Shown one piece after another: positions 17,521 to 26,145 of a stretch of DNA of 59,861 nt (position 1 is its first letter; every line of letters begins with the position of its first letter). Under the pieces are notes generated by a model that worked only from the letters and a program-made list of their open reading frames with translations, had not been told where the DNA came from and ran no database searches. The translations under genes were made by a program, and so were the position numbers. This DNA is from Bacteroidales bacterium (GTDB lineage: Bacteria > Bacteroidota > Bacteroidia > Bacteroidales > P3): the NCBI GenBank assembly GCA_024400495.1, contig JAKSMR010000013.1, positions 1 through 59,861 on the forward strand, read 5' to 3'.

Positions 17521-18456
17521 TTAATCTATATATTGAATGTTATTTTGTGTCTTAATCATTCCAAGGATCATGTTGGCAAACATGGTGTTGGCTTTGTGGC
17601 TGGGACATTTGATGATGAAGTGACCTTTGAGGCGCACACCAGTAAGAAGGATATCGCCCACGAAGTCGAGCAGTTTGTGACGAGCCGGCTCGTTGGGGAA
17701 ATAGGGCTCGACTGTGTTGAGCACACCATTGTTTACACGAAGGCTGGATGGGTCGGTGTTGTAGATCTTTGCCAGTTTCTCGGCTTGGGCGGGCTCGAGG
17801 GCGTGGTCGACAAACACCAGCGCATTATCCAATGCGCCGCCCTTGATGAGATTGTTTTCCAGCAGAGGGGCTATCTCGTGCAGGAAGACGAAGGTGCGGC
17901 ATGGGGCAATCTCGTTCTCGAAGCCTTCGAAACTCGTCAGCTCGGCTTCCTGTTTGCCGATAGCCTGGCTAGGGAACTCGATATAAGCCTTTACTTGGAA
18001 GTCGTCGGCGGGTTCGGCCTTGTACCAGGTGGCGTCGGGGCTGCCTGCGACGATGGTTTCTGTTATCTTGTAGTATTCTCTTTCTGCATCGAGAGTCTTG
18101 ATGCCTGCCTTTTTTATGGCCTCCACCCAGGGACGGGCGCTACCATCGAGGATAGGGACCTCTTCGCCGTCAATCTCTACAAGTACATTGTCCACGCCCA
18201 AAGCATGGAGAGCAGCCATGAGGTGCTCGAGAGTAGCGATCTTTGCGCCCTCGTGGCAGAGTGTGGTTCCTCGGGCGGTGTCGGATACCTTGTCGGCCAA
18301 AGCAGCAATCTCAATGGCAGGGGAGAGGTCGGTACGACGGAACACGATGCCGCTGTTTTCGGCGGCGGGACACAGGGTTGCTGTGACAAACTTGCCTGTA
18401 TGGAGTCCGGGACCGGAGAGAGTTGTATTAGATTGTAGTGTGGTTTGTTTTTCCAT
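17521..18456 (-). CDS. lpxC: UDP-3-O-acyl-N-acetylglucosamine deacetylase LpxC, stand-alone
   Basis: Zinc deacetylase, the committed step of lipid A synthesis, 311 aa. Visible: N-terminal TLSGPGLHTG, the zinc His in LEHLMAALHALGVDN, the second zinc motif HKLLDFVGDI (H-x3-D) and the late His in CPSHKANTMFAN. Bacteroidota usually carry LpxC fused to the FabZ dehydratase (about 460 aa). Here the frame stops after the LpxC domain and lpxA follows within 25 bp, so the fusion is absent. It is 5 bp from the upstream LysM gene, indicating one transcript. Confidence 0.95.
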   Translation of the reverse strand: MEKQTTLQSNTTLSGPGLHTGKFVTATLCPAAENSGIVFRRTDLSPAIEIAALADKVSDTARGTTLCHEGAKIATLEHLMAALHALGVDNVLVEIDGEEVPILDGSARPWVEAIKKAGIKTLDAEREYYKITETIVAGSPDATWYKAEPADDFQVKAYIEFPSQAIGKQEAELTSFEGFENEIAPCRTFVFLHEIAPLLENNLIKGGALDNALVFVDHALEPAQAEKLAKIYNTDPSSLRVNNGVLNTVEPYFPNEPARHKLLDFVGDILLTGVRLKGHFIIKCPSHKANTMFANMILGMIKTQNNIQYID

Positions 18457-18461
18457 GTGTG

Positions 18462-20189
18462 TTATTTTGCTCGTTTGAGTTTAAGGTCTTCCATCTGGTA
18501 GAACACGGCGGTCTGGTTCTCAAATCCGGAAGACGGCGAGCTTTGTTTTAGATTCAAAGGGAACAGCATTCCGCTGGGCTTGGGGATAGAAGGGCTCTTC
18601 CAGAAGTTGGAACCTCTCTGATGGATAGCCGTGGCGAAATAGATGATGATATCGTTTGCTATAGCAGCGTAGGAGCCAGCAGGCTCGGTCTTGAAACGCT
18701 CCTTATAGTCGTCGATGAAATTCTTATGAAGCACATTGTCGTAATCCAGATAGCCTGTGTAGAGCATGTGGTAGTTCACGCTCTGGAGCTGGGCGTAGTC
18801 GGCATCGGCAAGATCGCGCACATAGTTGGCGGGGGTCATGAGGATGGGCTTGGGACTGACGGCAATGAGGCGGTTGAGCAGGAGGTTGGTCTGGATGCGG
18901 TTTTTGTCGCGGTCCTGATCGTAGAGGTTTACCACCACGTTCTTCTTGGTGCTCTTCAGGGTGGAGACGAGCTTACCGTTGTTGCTCCACTCGAAGAAGG
19001 TGTACTTGATGTCGGTACGATCCTTGAGCAGGCTGGTGAACTCTGCCACTAAGGCTGCCTCGTTGCGGCCTTTGGAGTGGACGACATAAAGCTGATGGTC
19101 GGCGTATTTGTTTGTCACCATCTCTATCACCCCCTGGGCGATGGCGTGGTAGGACGGCGTATATTTCACCACGTAGGGGTTGTTCTTCAATATCTCATCT
19201 CGCTCCGACATAGGGCTGATGACGAAGACTCGGTTGTCGCGAGCCAGCTCTGCCACTTTCTGGAAAGGCTTTTTGGTGAGGAGGGCGATGACGAAATCGC
19301 TCTGCGCCACGTTGTTGTCCTGGAAGGCTTTGGCTACGGCAGCCTCGTCGTCGGTGGTGATGTCCACAACATTGAGGACTACGTTGATGCCTTTCTTCTC
19401 GAGCGAGGAGAGTCCCATGAGGATACCCTCGTAGAACTGGATGAACTCGAAGGATTTGTAGCTCTTCTTTCCGCGTTGTTCGACGTCAAACTTGGTGGTG
19501 GAGATTTCCCCCATCTTGTCAAGGTAGAGCGGCATCATTACCGTCACATGAACCTTGTCGGCGCTGACGCGTTCCTTGGGGTTGAGTGTGACGGCAGGCT
19601 CCTGGGGCGTTGCTGCGGTAGTGCTCGTCGTTTGTGGCGGGAGCGAAGAAACCACGGTAACGTTGGTATTGCGCTTGGGGGCGTTAGTAGGGGAGGGGGT
19701 AGCCTCTTCGATGTGTGCATTGTTGCCCATGGCGGGTACTCTGATGGTCTGTCCTGCCTTGAGGCCCGAGGCTTTCACTTCGGGGTTGAGGGCTTCGATG
19801 CGTTCCACCGTGGTGTTGTACTGCTTGGCCAGGCCGTAGAGGGTCTGTTTGGGCTGTACTGTCACCTCGATGGTGGCGGGCTGCTGGACGTTGTCCTTGA
19901 CGGCAGCCTCTACAGCTGCGCGGCTCTGGGCGTTGACGGGCAACCACACCGTGTCGCCAGGGGCCATGTTCTGCACCGTGGTGCGGAGCACGGCGGCGGA
20001 ATAGTGCAGTCCGTAGGCTCGGGCGATGGAGAAAACCGTCTGCCCGGGCTGGGCGATGTGCACATAGTATTCCTTACCCTGCCTGGTCTGGGTAACATTA
20101 TTCACTACTACTGCGTTGCTCTGGGCCCATGCGATGACGGGAGCAACGAGTAGTAGCAGGACGATAATGCTATGTTTGATTCTATTCAC
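18462..20189 (-). CDS. LysM protein with receptor-type (periplasmic binding) domain
   Basis: Secreted protein of 575 aa: signal peptide (ending VIAWAQ), LysM-like repeats near 40-85 (YYVHIAQPGQTVFSIARAYG) and 107-155 (VTVQPKQTLYGLAKQYN), a Pro/Thr-rich linker near 160-200, then a type 1 periplasmic-binding/ABC receptor-like domain (VTVMMPLYLDK ... YEGILMGLSSLEKKG ... FVISPMSERDEI). The family is common in Bacteroidetes and may sense or bind peptidoglycan; no ligand is known. It is 5 bp ahead of lpxC, a striking placement for a peptidoglycan-binding protein at the head of a lipid A operon. Confidence 0.82.
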   Translation of the reverse strand: MNRIKHSIIVLLLLVAPVIAWAQSNAVVVNNVTQTRQGKEYYVHIAQPGQTVFSIARAYGLHYSAAVLRTTVQNMAPGDTVWLPVNAQSRAAVEAAVKDNVQQPATIEVTVQPKQTLYGLAKQYNTTVERIEALNPEVKASGLKAGQTIRVPAMGNNAHIEEATPSPTNAPKRNTNVTVVSSLPPQTTSTTAATPQEPAVTLNPKERVSADKVHVTVMMPLYLDKMGEISTTKFDVEQRGKKSYKSFEFIQFYEGILMGLSSLEKKGINVVLNVVDITTDDEAAVAKAFQDNNVAQSDFVIALLTKKPFQKVAELARDNRVFVISPMSERDEILKNNPYVVKYTPSYHAIAQGVIEMVTNKYADHQLYVVHSKGRNEAALVAEFTSLLKDRTDIKYTFFEWSNNGKLVSTLKSTKKNVVVNLYDQDRDKNRIQTNLLLNRLIAVSPKPILMTPANYVRDLADADYAQLQSVNYHMLYTGYLDYDNVLHKNFIDDYKERFKTEPAGSYAAIANDIIIYFATAIHQRGSNFWKSPSIPKPSGMLFPLNLKQSSPSSGFENQTAVFYQMEDLKLKRAK

Positions 20190-20253
20190 AGTTGTGGATA
20201 TTTATATTGTGCTTATTTGATATCGAGATGTGGGAAGGATTTTGCCTTTGGGC

Positions 20254-21780
20254 TTATTCCCATTCGATGGTTGCTGGTGGTTTGGAGCTGATGTCGTAGC
20301 ATACGCGGTTCACGCCCTTGACGCGGTTGATGATGTCGTTGCTCACCTTTGCCAGGAACTCGTAGGGCAGATGGCACCAGTCTGCGGTCATACCGTCGAC
20401 GGATTCTACGGCGCGCAGGGCAACCACGTTCTCGTAGGTGCGCTCGTCGCCCATGACGCCTACGCTCTGGATGGGGAGGAGGATGACGCCTGCCTGCCAT
20501 ACCTTGTCGTAGAGGCCGCTATCGCGCAAGCCCTGGATGAACACGTCGTCGGCATCGCGGAGGATGCGGAGACGTTCGGGACTTACCTCACCCAGGCAAC
20601 GGATTGCGAGACCGGGACCGGGGAAAGGATGGCGGCCGATGAGCTCTTCTTTCATGCCGAGCTCGCGACCGACGCGGCGTACCTCGTCTTTGAAGAGAAG
20701 ACGCAGAGGCTCAACGAGTTTCAGAGTCATATAGTCGGGAAGTCCACCCACGTTGTGGTGGCTCTTGATAGTCTGGCTGGGTCCTTTGACCGAGGAGCTC
20801 TCGATGACGTCGGGGTAGATGGTGCCCTGGCCGAGCCATTTGGCTCCTTCTACCTTCTTGGATTCGGCATCGAAGACGTCGACAAAGGTTTTGCCGATGG
20901 CTTTGCGCTTCTTCTCGGGCTCGGTAACGCCGGCAAGCACGTCGTAGAAACGCTGGCTTGCGTCGACGCCACGGACGTTGAGGCCCATGTCTTTATAGCT
21001 CTCGAGGACGCCCTCGAACTCGTTCTTGCGGAGGAGGCCGTTGTCAACGAAGATGCAATGGAGGTTGTCTCCGATAGCGCGCTGAAGGAGGACGGCTGCC
21101 ACGGAGGAGTCAACGCCGCCGGAGAGGCCGAGGATAACCTTGTCGTTGCCCAGTTTTGCTTTGAGCTCGGCAACGGTGGTCTCGATATACGATGCGGGAG
21201 TCCAGTCCTGAGCACAATGGCAGACGCCTACCACGAAGTTCTTCAGGATGGTGAGGCCATCGAGGGAGTGGTGTACTTCGGGATGGAACTGGATGGCATA
21301 GGTCTCTTCACCTTCAATCTGATAGCCGGCATATTTGACGTTGTCGGTAGAGCAGATCACTTTGTAGCCTTCGGGGACGCTCTCGATGGTGTCGCCGTGG
21401 CTCATCCACACCTGGCTGCCTACGGGGATGTCTTTCATCAGAGGGTTGCTGCTGTCGACCCATTGGAGGTTGGCGCGACCATACTCGCGGATTTTGCTCT
21501 GCTGGACCTTTCCGCCACCCCATTTTGCCAGATACTGGGCGCCATAGCAAACGGCGAGGAGAGGGAGCTTGCCCTTGATGTTGGACATGTCGGGAACGGG
21601 AGCGTCGGCTGCGTTGCAGGAGAAAGGACTGCCCGAGAAAACAACACCTTTAACTGTGCTGTCGAGTTCGGGAATCTTATTGAAAGGGTGAATTTCGCAA
21701 TAGATATTCAGCTCGCGAACCTTGCGGGCGATAAGCTGAGTGTATTGAGAACCAAAGTCTAATATAATTATCTTGTCCAT
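20254..21780 (-). CDS. guaA: GMP synthase (glutamine-hydrolysing)
   Basis: Converts XMP to GMP. 508 aa with an N-terminal class I glutamine amidotransferase domain ([19 protein letters not shown]; nucleophile Cys in [11 protein letters not shown]; His/Glu in QFHPEVHHS), then the ATP pyrophosphatase domain with the P-loop [11 protein letters not shown], and the C-terminal dimerisation domain ending KPPATIEWE. The start is the Met that leads into DKIIILDFG. The longer open frame to 21855 contains the promoter and is not translated. It is probably monocistronic. Confidence 0.97.
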   Translation of the reverse strand: MDKIIILDFGSQYTQLIARKVRELNIYCEIHPFNKIPELDSTVKGVVFSGSPFSCNAADAPVPDMSNIKGKLPLLAVCYGAQYLAKWGGGKVQQSKIREYGRANLQWVDSSNPLMKDIPVGSQVWMSHGDTIESVPEGYKVICSTDNVKYAGYQIEGEETYAIQFHPEVHHSLDGLTILKNFVVGVCHCAQDWTPASYIETTVAELKAKLGNDKVILGLSGGVDSSVAAVLLQRAIGDNLHCIFVDNGLLRKNEFEGVLESYKDMGLNVRGVDASQRFYDVLAGVTEPEKKRKAIGKTFVDVFDAESKKVEGAKWLGQGTIYPDVIESSSVKGPSQTIKSHHNVGGLPDYMTLKLVEPLRLLFKDEVRRVGRELGMKEELIGRHPFPGPGLAIRCLGEVSPERLRILRDADDVFIQGLRDSGLYDKVWQAGVILLPIQSVGVMGDERTYENVVALRAVESVDGMTADWCHLPYEFLAKVSNDIINRVKGVNRVCYDISSKPPATIEWE

Positions 21781-21802
21781 TTGTGAGTGTATTATTAAAG
21801 TG

Positions 21803-21810
21803 CAAAGATA
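21803..21810 (-). promoter_or_regulatory. guaA promoter -7 box
   Basis: TATCTTTG on the minus strand, about 22 bp before the guaA ATG. A 3-of-4 match to TTTG lies about 20 bp further upstream. This supports the choice of 21780 as the start. Confidence 0.7.
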
Positions 21811-21984
21811 CATGTTTTTTCGCACATACGCACACATATTAAATATGATAAGCATTATTTAACATTTTTTAAGCCGCAAGAAGGCCGGAAATCCGAGTCG
21901 ATTTTCTTTTGGCCTACTCTTGGTTTCGGCTCGGTCAGTCGTAAGAACGATAGAACTTAGAGTGTCTGTAACGCCCTTGTGGGC

Positions 21985-22072
21985 TCGGACCAAGCAGGCG
22001 CTAGATAGGCGCTAGATAGGCATTAAGTAGCCGCTAAGTGGATGCTAGGTAGGCGCTACTAGGATGCTTGTG
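21985..22072 (+). repeat. 11-bp tandem repeat array B
   Basis: In-phase 11-mers: TCGGACCAAGC (21985), AGGCGCTAGAT (21996), AGGCGCTAGAT (22007), AGGCATTAAGT (22018), AGCCGCTAAGT (22029), GGATGCTAGGT (22040), AGGCGCTACTA (22051) and GGATGCTTGTG (22062). The first, degenerate unit shares ACCAAGC with the terminal unit of array A. It lies between the divergent genes guaA and bamD. The rest of the gap (21811-22310) shows no gene. Confidence 0.9.
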
Positions 22073-22310
22073 TGTTCAATGTGTTGGTTTATAGTTTGTT
22101 GCTGTTTGTGAGAAAATGCGTGGACGAAAGGTTAAAACTCTTTCCTGTTGGATGTTGATCCAATGTGTAATATTTTGTCTGATATTGTCAAAGAATAAAG
22201 TTGCAAAAGAGAGCTAAATGGCCTTTTTCTTCGGGGAGGCTTCTTCTTTAGCGTTACGGGGTTGATTTATAGCGCGTTCGCAACAACTCACAAAAGAAAT
22301 ATTATTTTTA

Positions 22311-22342
22311 TTTGGGAATTATAAAAAAAGTGTGTATCTTTG
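22311..22342 (+). promoter_or_regulatory. bamD promoter (-33/-7)
   Basis: TTTG at 22311-22314, a 20-bp spacer, then TATCTTTG at 22335-22342. The box ends only 5 bp before the bamD ATG at 22348, so the transcript should have almost no 5' leader. Confidence 0.85.
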
Positions 22343-22347
22343 CAATT

Positions 22348-23160
22348 ATGAAAAAATGTGCACATATAGCGCTTATCCTGCTGGCTGTCATTATGCTAGG
22401 TGCTTGCGACGGGTATAACAAACTGGTCAAAAGTACCGATTACGCCACCCAGTACAGCGAAGCGATGCGATATTACAACGAAGGCCGCTACGGCCGTGCC
22501 CGCCAACTTTTCGAGAGTCTCCAGCTCAACTACCACGAGCGCAAGAATGCCGAGGATATCTCCTGGTATTATGCCATGACGCTCCTCAAGCAACGCGAGT
22601 ACTATCTGGCCGCCTACACCTTCTCCCTCTTCAACAAGAAGTTCCCCTATAGCGAACATGCCGAAGAGGGACGCTACAACGCGGCCTACTGCAAATACAA
22701 GGACACGCCTCCCTCGTACCTCGACCAGAGCACGACCAAAGAGGCAATCGCCGAGTTTGAGAGCTTCGCCGAGCGTTATCCCAATAGCGTCCACATTCCC
22801 GAGGTGAACGCTTATGTCGACGAGCTCAACAACCTCCTTATGCAGAAGGATTACGACATCGCCGTGGGCTACTACAACATCGAGTCCTACCACGCCGCCT
22901 ATGTGGCTCTCAAGAACTTCCTCAACCTCTACCCCGACTCTCCCAATCGCGAGGATGCGATGTATTATGTCATCCTCTCCGGTTACGAGTATGGTGCCAA
23001 TAGCCGTGAGGACAAGATGAAAGAGCGTCTGCAACAGGTCGTCAGCGACTTCGACAGCTACTCGTCCTTCATCACCAACGAGAAACGCAAAACCGCCATC
23101 CAGGAGGCCTACACCAAGAGCAAGGCTCTGTTGGCACAGCTTGAAACCAGCACCAAATAA
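22348..23160 (+). CDS. bamD: Outer membrane assembly lipoprotein BamD
   Basis: Lipoprotein of the BAM complex that inserts outer-membrane barrels, 270 aa. The type II signal MKKCAHIALILLAVIMLGAC (Cys20 lipidated) is followed by tetratricopeptide-like helices (RYYNEGRYGRARQLFESLQ, YLAAYTFSLFNKKFPYSEHAEEGRYNAAYC). The start is fixed by the short signal peptide; the in-frame ATG at 22312 lies upstream of the promoter box. It heads the conserved Bacteroidota block bamD - omega-like subunit - coaBC. Confidence 0.93.
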   Translation: MKKCAHIALILLAVIMLGACDGYNKLVKSTDYATQYSEAMRYYNEGRYGRARQLFESLQLNYHERKNAEDISWYYAMTLLKQREYYLAAYTFSLFNKKFPYSEHAEEGRYNAAYCKYKDTPPSYLDQSTTKEAIAEFESFAERYPNSVHIPEVNAYVDELNNLLMQKDYDIAVGYYNIESYHAAYVALKNFLNLYPDSPNREDAMYYVILSGYEYGANSREDKMKERLQQVVSDFDSYSSFITNEKRKTAIQEAYTKSKALLAQLETSTK

Positions 23161-23197
23161 TCCCATTCTTCAAGAAACAAAACACAATTACTATACA

Positions 23198-23596
23198 ATG
23201 GAAAAAGACGTTAAAGCAGTAAAGAAAAAACGTGTAAACAACACCACCATCACCCGCAACATCTATGACTTCACCGAGCTTACCGGCAACGTTTACGAGA
23301 GCGTAGCCATGCTCACCAAACGCGCCAACCAGATTGCTGTCGATATGAAGAAAGAGCTCCACAAGAAAATCGACGAGTTCTCCACCAATATCGACACCAT
23401 GGAAGAGGTCTTCGAGAACCGCGAGCAGATTGAGATCGTACGTCACTACGAGCAGCTTCCCAAGCCTACCCTCCAGGCCACCCAGGAATACCTCGACGGC
23501 GAGCTCTACTATCGCAACCCCAACAAGGAAAGCCAGGAACCCCAGCGCTTTGAGGAGACCGCCGACGAGGCCGTCGCCGAGAACGAAGAGAAATAG
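23198..23596 (+). CDS. rpoZ: RNA polymerase omega / Rpb6-like subunit
   Basis: Small protein of 132 aa that in Bacteroidota occupies the place of omega (Rpb6-like). The central helical part (NIYDFTELTGNVYESVAMLTKRANQIAVDMKKEL) has the DITxxTGNxYEAxxxxAKRANQI-type pattern of the omega/Rpb6 fold, and the C-terminus is acidic. The usual neighbour after bamD supports the call. The start is the Met 37 bp after the bamD stop; the open frame extends further upstream into bamD. After it, 230 bp with no recognised gene precede coaBC, where many relatives carry a DUF4293 membrane protein that I do not find here. Confidence 0.82.
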   Translation: MEKDVKAVKKKRVNNTTITRNIYDFTELTGNVYESVAMLTKRANQIAVDMKKELHKKIDEFSTNIDTMEEVFENREQIEIVRHYEQLPKPTLQATQEYLDGELYYRNPNKESQEPQRFEETADEAVAENEEK

Positions 23597-23826
23597 ATTG
23601 CTGCAATAGCAAGCGTTGAATGGCGGCAACGATGATCTCCATCGCGCCAGGCAACGGACTTGACTGTGTGTCGGATGGGCCAACCACGCCGGTACTACTG
23701 CCAAAGAAAGGGGTTCTATTACCCCAACCAGAGCACAACAGCATAACACCTCCAATGGTGGGATGACAAAGCACCCGACGAAGTGCGCGGCCATCCTGCC
23801 ATTTTTTCAAAACGAAACAAAGCAAT

Positions 23827-25038
23827 ATGCTCAAAGGAAAGAAAATCATCGTCGGAATATCGGGCGGCATAGCAGCCTACAAGGCCCCGTCTCTCGTGCG
23901 CCTTCTGGTAAAAGCCGGAGCCGAAGTGCAATGCGTAGCCACGCAGCACGCGCTAGAGTTCGTGACACCACTCACCCTCGAGACCGTTTCGCAACACAAG
24001 GTCTATTCCGACCTCTTCTCCGTCAACAACGACCATACAACCCAGCACATATCCCTTAAGGACTGGGGCGACGCCATGGTTGTGGCTCCCGCCACGGCCA
24101 ACATCATCGGCAAGCTGGCCTCCGGCATCGCCGATGACGCCCTCTCCACACTCCTGGTGTCGTTCCGCAAGCCGCTCTTCCTCTGCCCGGCTATGAACAC
24201 CCAGATGATGGAGTGTCCTGCTGTACAACGCAATATCAAGTATCTTGAAAGAGAGGGCGTGCGCTTTATCGACTCTCCCGAAGGTGAGCTCGCCTGCGGC
24301 ACCTCTGGCAAAGGACGCATGGAAGAGCCCGAAGCTATCGTGGCCCAGCTCGACCGCTTCTTCCAGAAGGGTGCGCTGATGGGCAAGAAAGTGCTGGTTA
24401 CAGCCGGTCCTACCTACGAGCGTATCGACGCCGTCCGCTTCATCGGCAACTACTCCACGGGCAAGATGGGCTATGCCCTTGCCGAAGAGCTGGCAAAGGA
24501 AGGCGCCGAGGTCACCCTCGTGTCCGGCCCCACCCATCTAGAGATGAGCCATCCTGGCGTAACGCTCTCTAAGGTTGAGTCGGCCCAGCAGATGTACGAG
24601 CTCTGTACCGCCGCCTTCCCCCAATGCGACGCAGCCATCCTTACCGCCGCCGTGGCCGATTTCCGCCCCGAGACCACTAGCGACATCAAGATCAAGAAGG
24701 CCAACGATACCGACGGCATGACTCTCAACCTCGTGCAGACCCCCGACATCCTCGCCTCCCTCGGCAAGATGAAGCAGGAAGGCCAATGCCTTGTAGGCTT
24801 CGCCCTCGAGACCAACAACGAGGTAGCCCACGCAACCGCCAAGCTGGAACGTAAGAACCTCGACTTCATCGTCCTCAACTCGCTTCAGGACGAAGGCGCA
24901 GGCTTCGGTCACGACACCAACAAGGTGACTATCCTCCATCGCGACGGCCGTATGCTCGCCGGGTTCCTCAAGACCAAGCGCGAAGTGGCACAAGACATCG
25001 TCAAAGAGTTGGTCAACAGCCTTCCAAAACCCGAATAA
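23827..25038 (+). CDS. coaBC: Bifunctional phosphopantothenoylcysteine decarboxylase/synthase
   Basis: Coenzyme A synthesis, two consecutive steps in one polypeptide of 403 aa. CoaC half: N-terminal flavin-binding GKKIIVGISGGIAAYKAPSLVR, the catalytic CPAMNTQMME motif and the Cys in GELACGTSGKGRM. CoaB half: GPTYERIDAVRFIGNYSTGKMG, AAVADFRP and the IKIKK strand. Complete and normal in length. It lies in the bamD block and the lytic transglycosylase follows after 27 bp. Confidence 0.96.
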   Translation: MLKGKKIIVGISGGIAAYKAPSLVRLLVKAGAEVQCVATQHALEFVTPLTLETVSQHKVYSDLFSVNNDHTTQHISLKDWGDAMVVAPATANIIGKLASGIADDALSTLLVSFRKPLFLCPAMNTQMMECPAVQRNIKYLEREGVRFIDSPEGELACGTSGKGRMEEPEAIVAQLDRFFQKGALMGKKVLVTAGPTYERIDAVRFIGNYSTGKMGYALAEELAKEGAEVTLVSGPTHLEMSHPGVTLSKVESAQQMYELCTAAFPQCDAAILTAAVADFRPETTSDIKIKKANDTDGMTLNLVQTPDILASLGKMKQEGQCLVGFALETNNEVAHATAKLERKNLDFIVLNSLQDEGAGFGHDTNKVTILHRDGRMLAGFLKTKREVAQDIVKELVNSLPKPE

Positions 25039-25065
25039 CGAACAGCAGACATCTGTATCAAGCAC

Positions 25066-26037
25066 ATGAAGAAACTCAGTATTATCGCCATCATACTCTC
25101 TGCTCTTGCCATCGCCGGACAGATATTCATCTTCGCCACACAGAAAGAGAACCCCGACGACGTATGGGCCAAAGCGCAGCAGGCCGACTACAAGGTCTAT
25201 GTGCCGTTGATCCCCGACAGCCTCACTCTTGCCGGGGAGAAAGTGCCCCTTGACCTCTATTATGTCCGCGAGTCGCTCGACCGCGAGCTCGTCTCCATCA
25301 TGTTCGGCCATAGCAACACCATACTCTATATGAAGCGTGCCGGCCGTTACTTCCCCGTCATCGAGCCTATCCTCAAGAAAAACGGCGTCCCCGAGGACTT
25401 CAAATACCTCTGCGTCATCGAGAGCGGCCTCACCAACGCCACCTCTCCCGCCAAAGCCCAAGGCTTCTGGCAGTTTATGAAAGGTACCGCCAGCGAATTC
25501 GGACTCGAAGTCAACGACGATATCGATATGCGCAACAACCTCGAAGCCGCTACCGAGGCCGCCTGCCGCTACCTCAAAGGTGCCCACAGCCGTCTGGGAA
25601 GCTGGAGCGCAGCTGCCGCCTCCTACAACTGCGGCGAGAACGGCTTCTCCTCCCGTCGCGAGAAGCAGATGGTGACAAGCTACTACGACACCCGTCTCAA
25701 TAGCGAGACCTCGCGTTATGTCTTCCGCATCCTCGCCATGAAGCTCATCATGCAGAACCCTCAGAACTACGGCTTCATGCTCCGTAAGTGCGACCTCTAT
25801 GCTCCCATCCCCACCAAGGAAGTGGAACTCCGAGGACAGAATGTCGACCTCTACCGCTTCGCCAAGCAGAACGGAACCAACTACAAGGTCCTGCGCGACC
25901 TCAACCCCTGGCTCGTCAACGACAAGGTCACCAACAAGAGCAACAAGAGCTATACCGTCAAGATACCCATCGAGAACGGAACCAAGATGCGCGTAATCCA
26001 GAAGCGTCGCGACACCAGCCTCGTGACCAGCCTCTAG
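25066..26037 (+). CDS. Membrane-anchored lytic transglycosylase (MltD-like)
   Basis: Peptidoglycan-cleaving enzyme, 323 aa. One N-terminal membrane anchor (about 4-24), then a goose-lysozyme-like SLT domain with catalytic Glu119 in YLCVIESGL, followed by SPAKAQGFWQFM and the AAASYNCGENGF segment. The C-terminal region (about 255-310: VDLYRFAKQNGTNYKVLRDLN) is a LysM-like repeat. This matches the MltD family, which processes glycan strands in the periplasm. It is 27 bp after coaBC and probably cotranscribed. Confidence 0.88.
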   Translation: MKKLSIIAIILSALAIAGQIFIFATQKENPDDVWAKAQQADYKVYVPLIPDSLTLAGEKVPLDLYYVRESLDRELVSIMFGHSNTILYMKRAGRYFPVIEPILKKNGVPEDFKYLCVIESGLTNATSPAKAQGFWQFMKGTASEFGLEVNDDIDMRNNLEAATEAACRYLKGAHSRLGSWSAAAASYNCGENGFSSRREKQMVTSYYDTRLNSETSRYVFRILAMKLIMQNPQNYGFMLRKCDLYAPIPTKEVELRGQNVDLYRFAKQNGTNYKVLRDLNPWLVNDKVTNKSNKSYTVKIPIENGTKMRVIQKRRDTSLVTSL

Positions 26038-26145
26038 TACCGGTCCCGACTTTGTTCTGAAGAAAACACCCGTATCGCTCTATCGCACCACGCCCCCCCC
26101 CCTTGCGGACGCTTGCAGATAGAGAACTAAGGAAAAGTAAGCACC

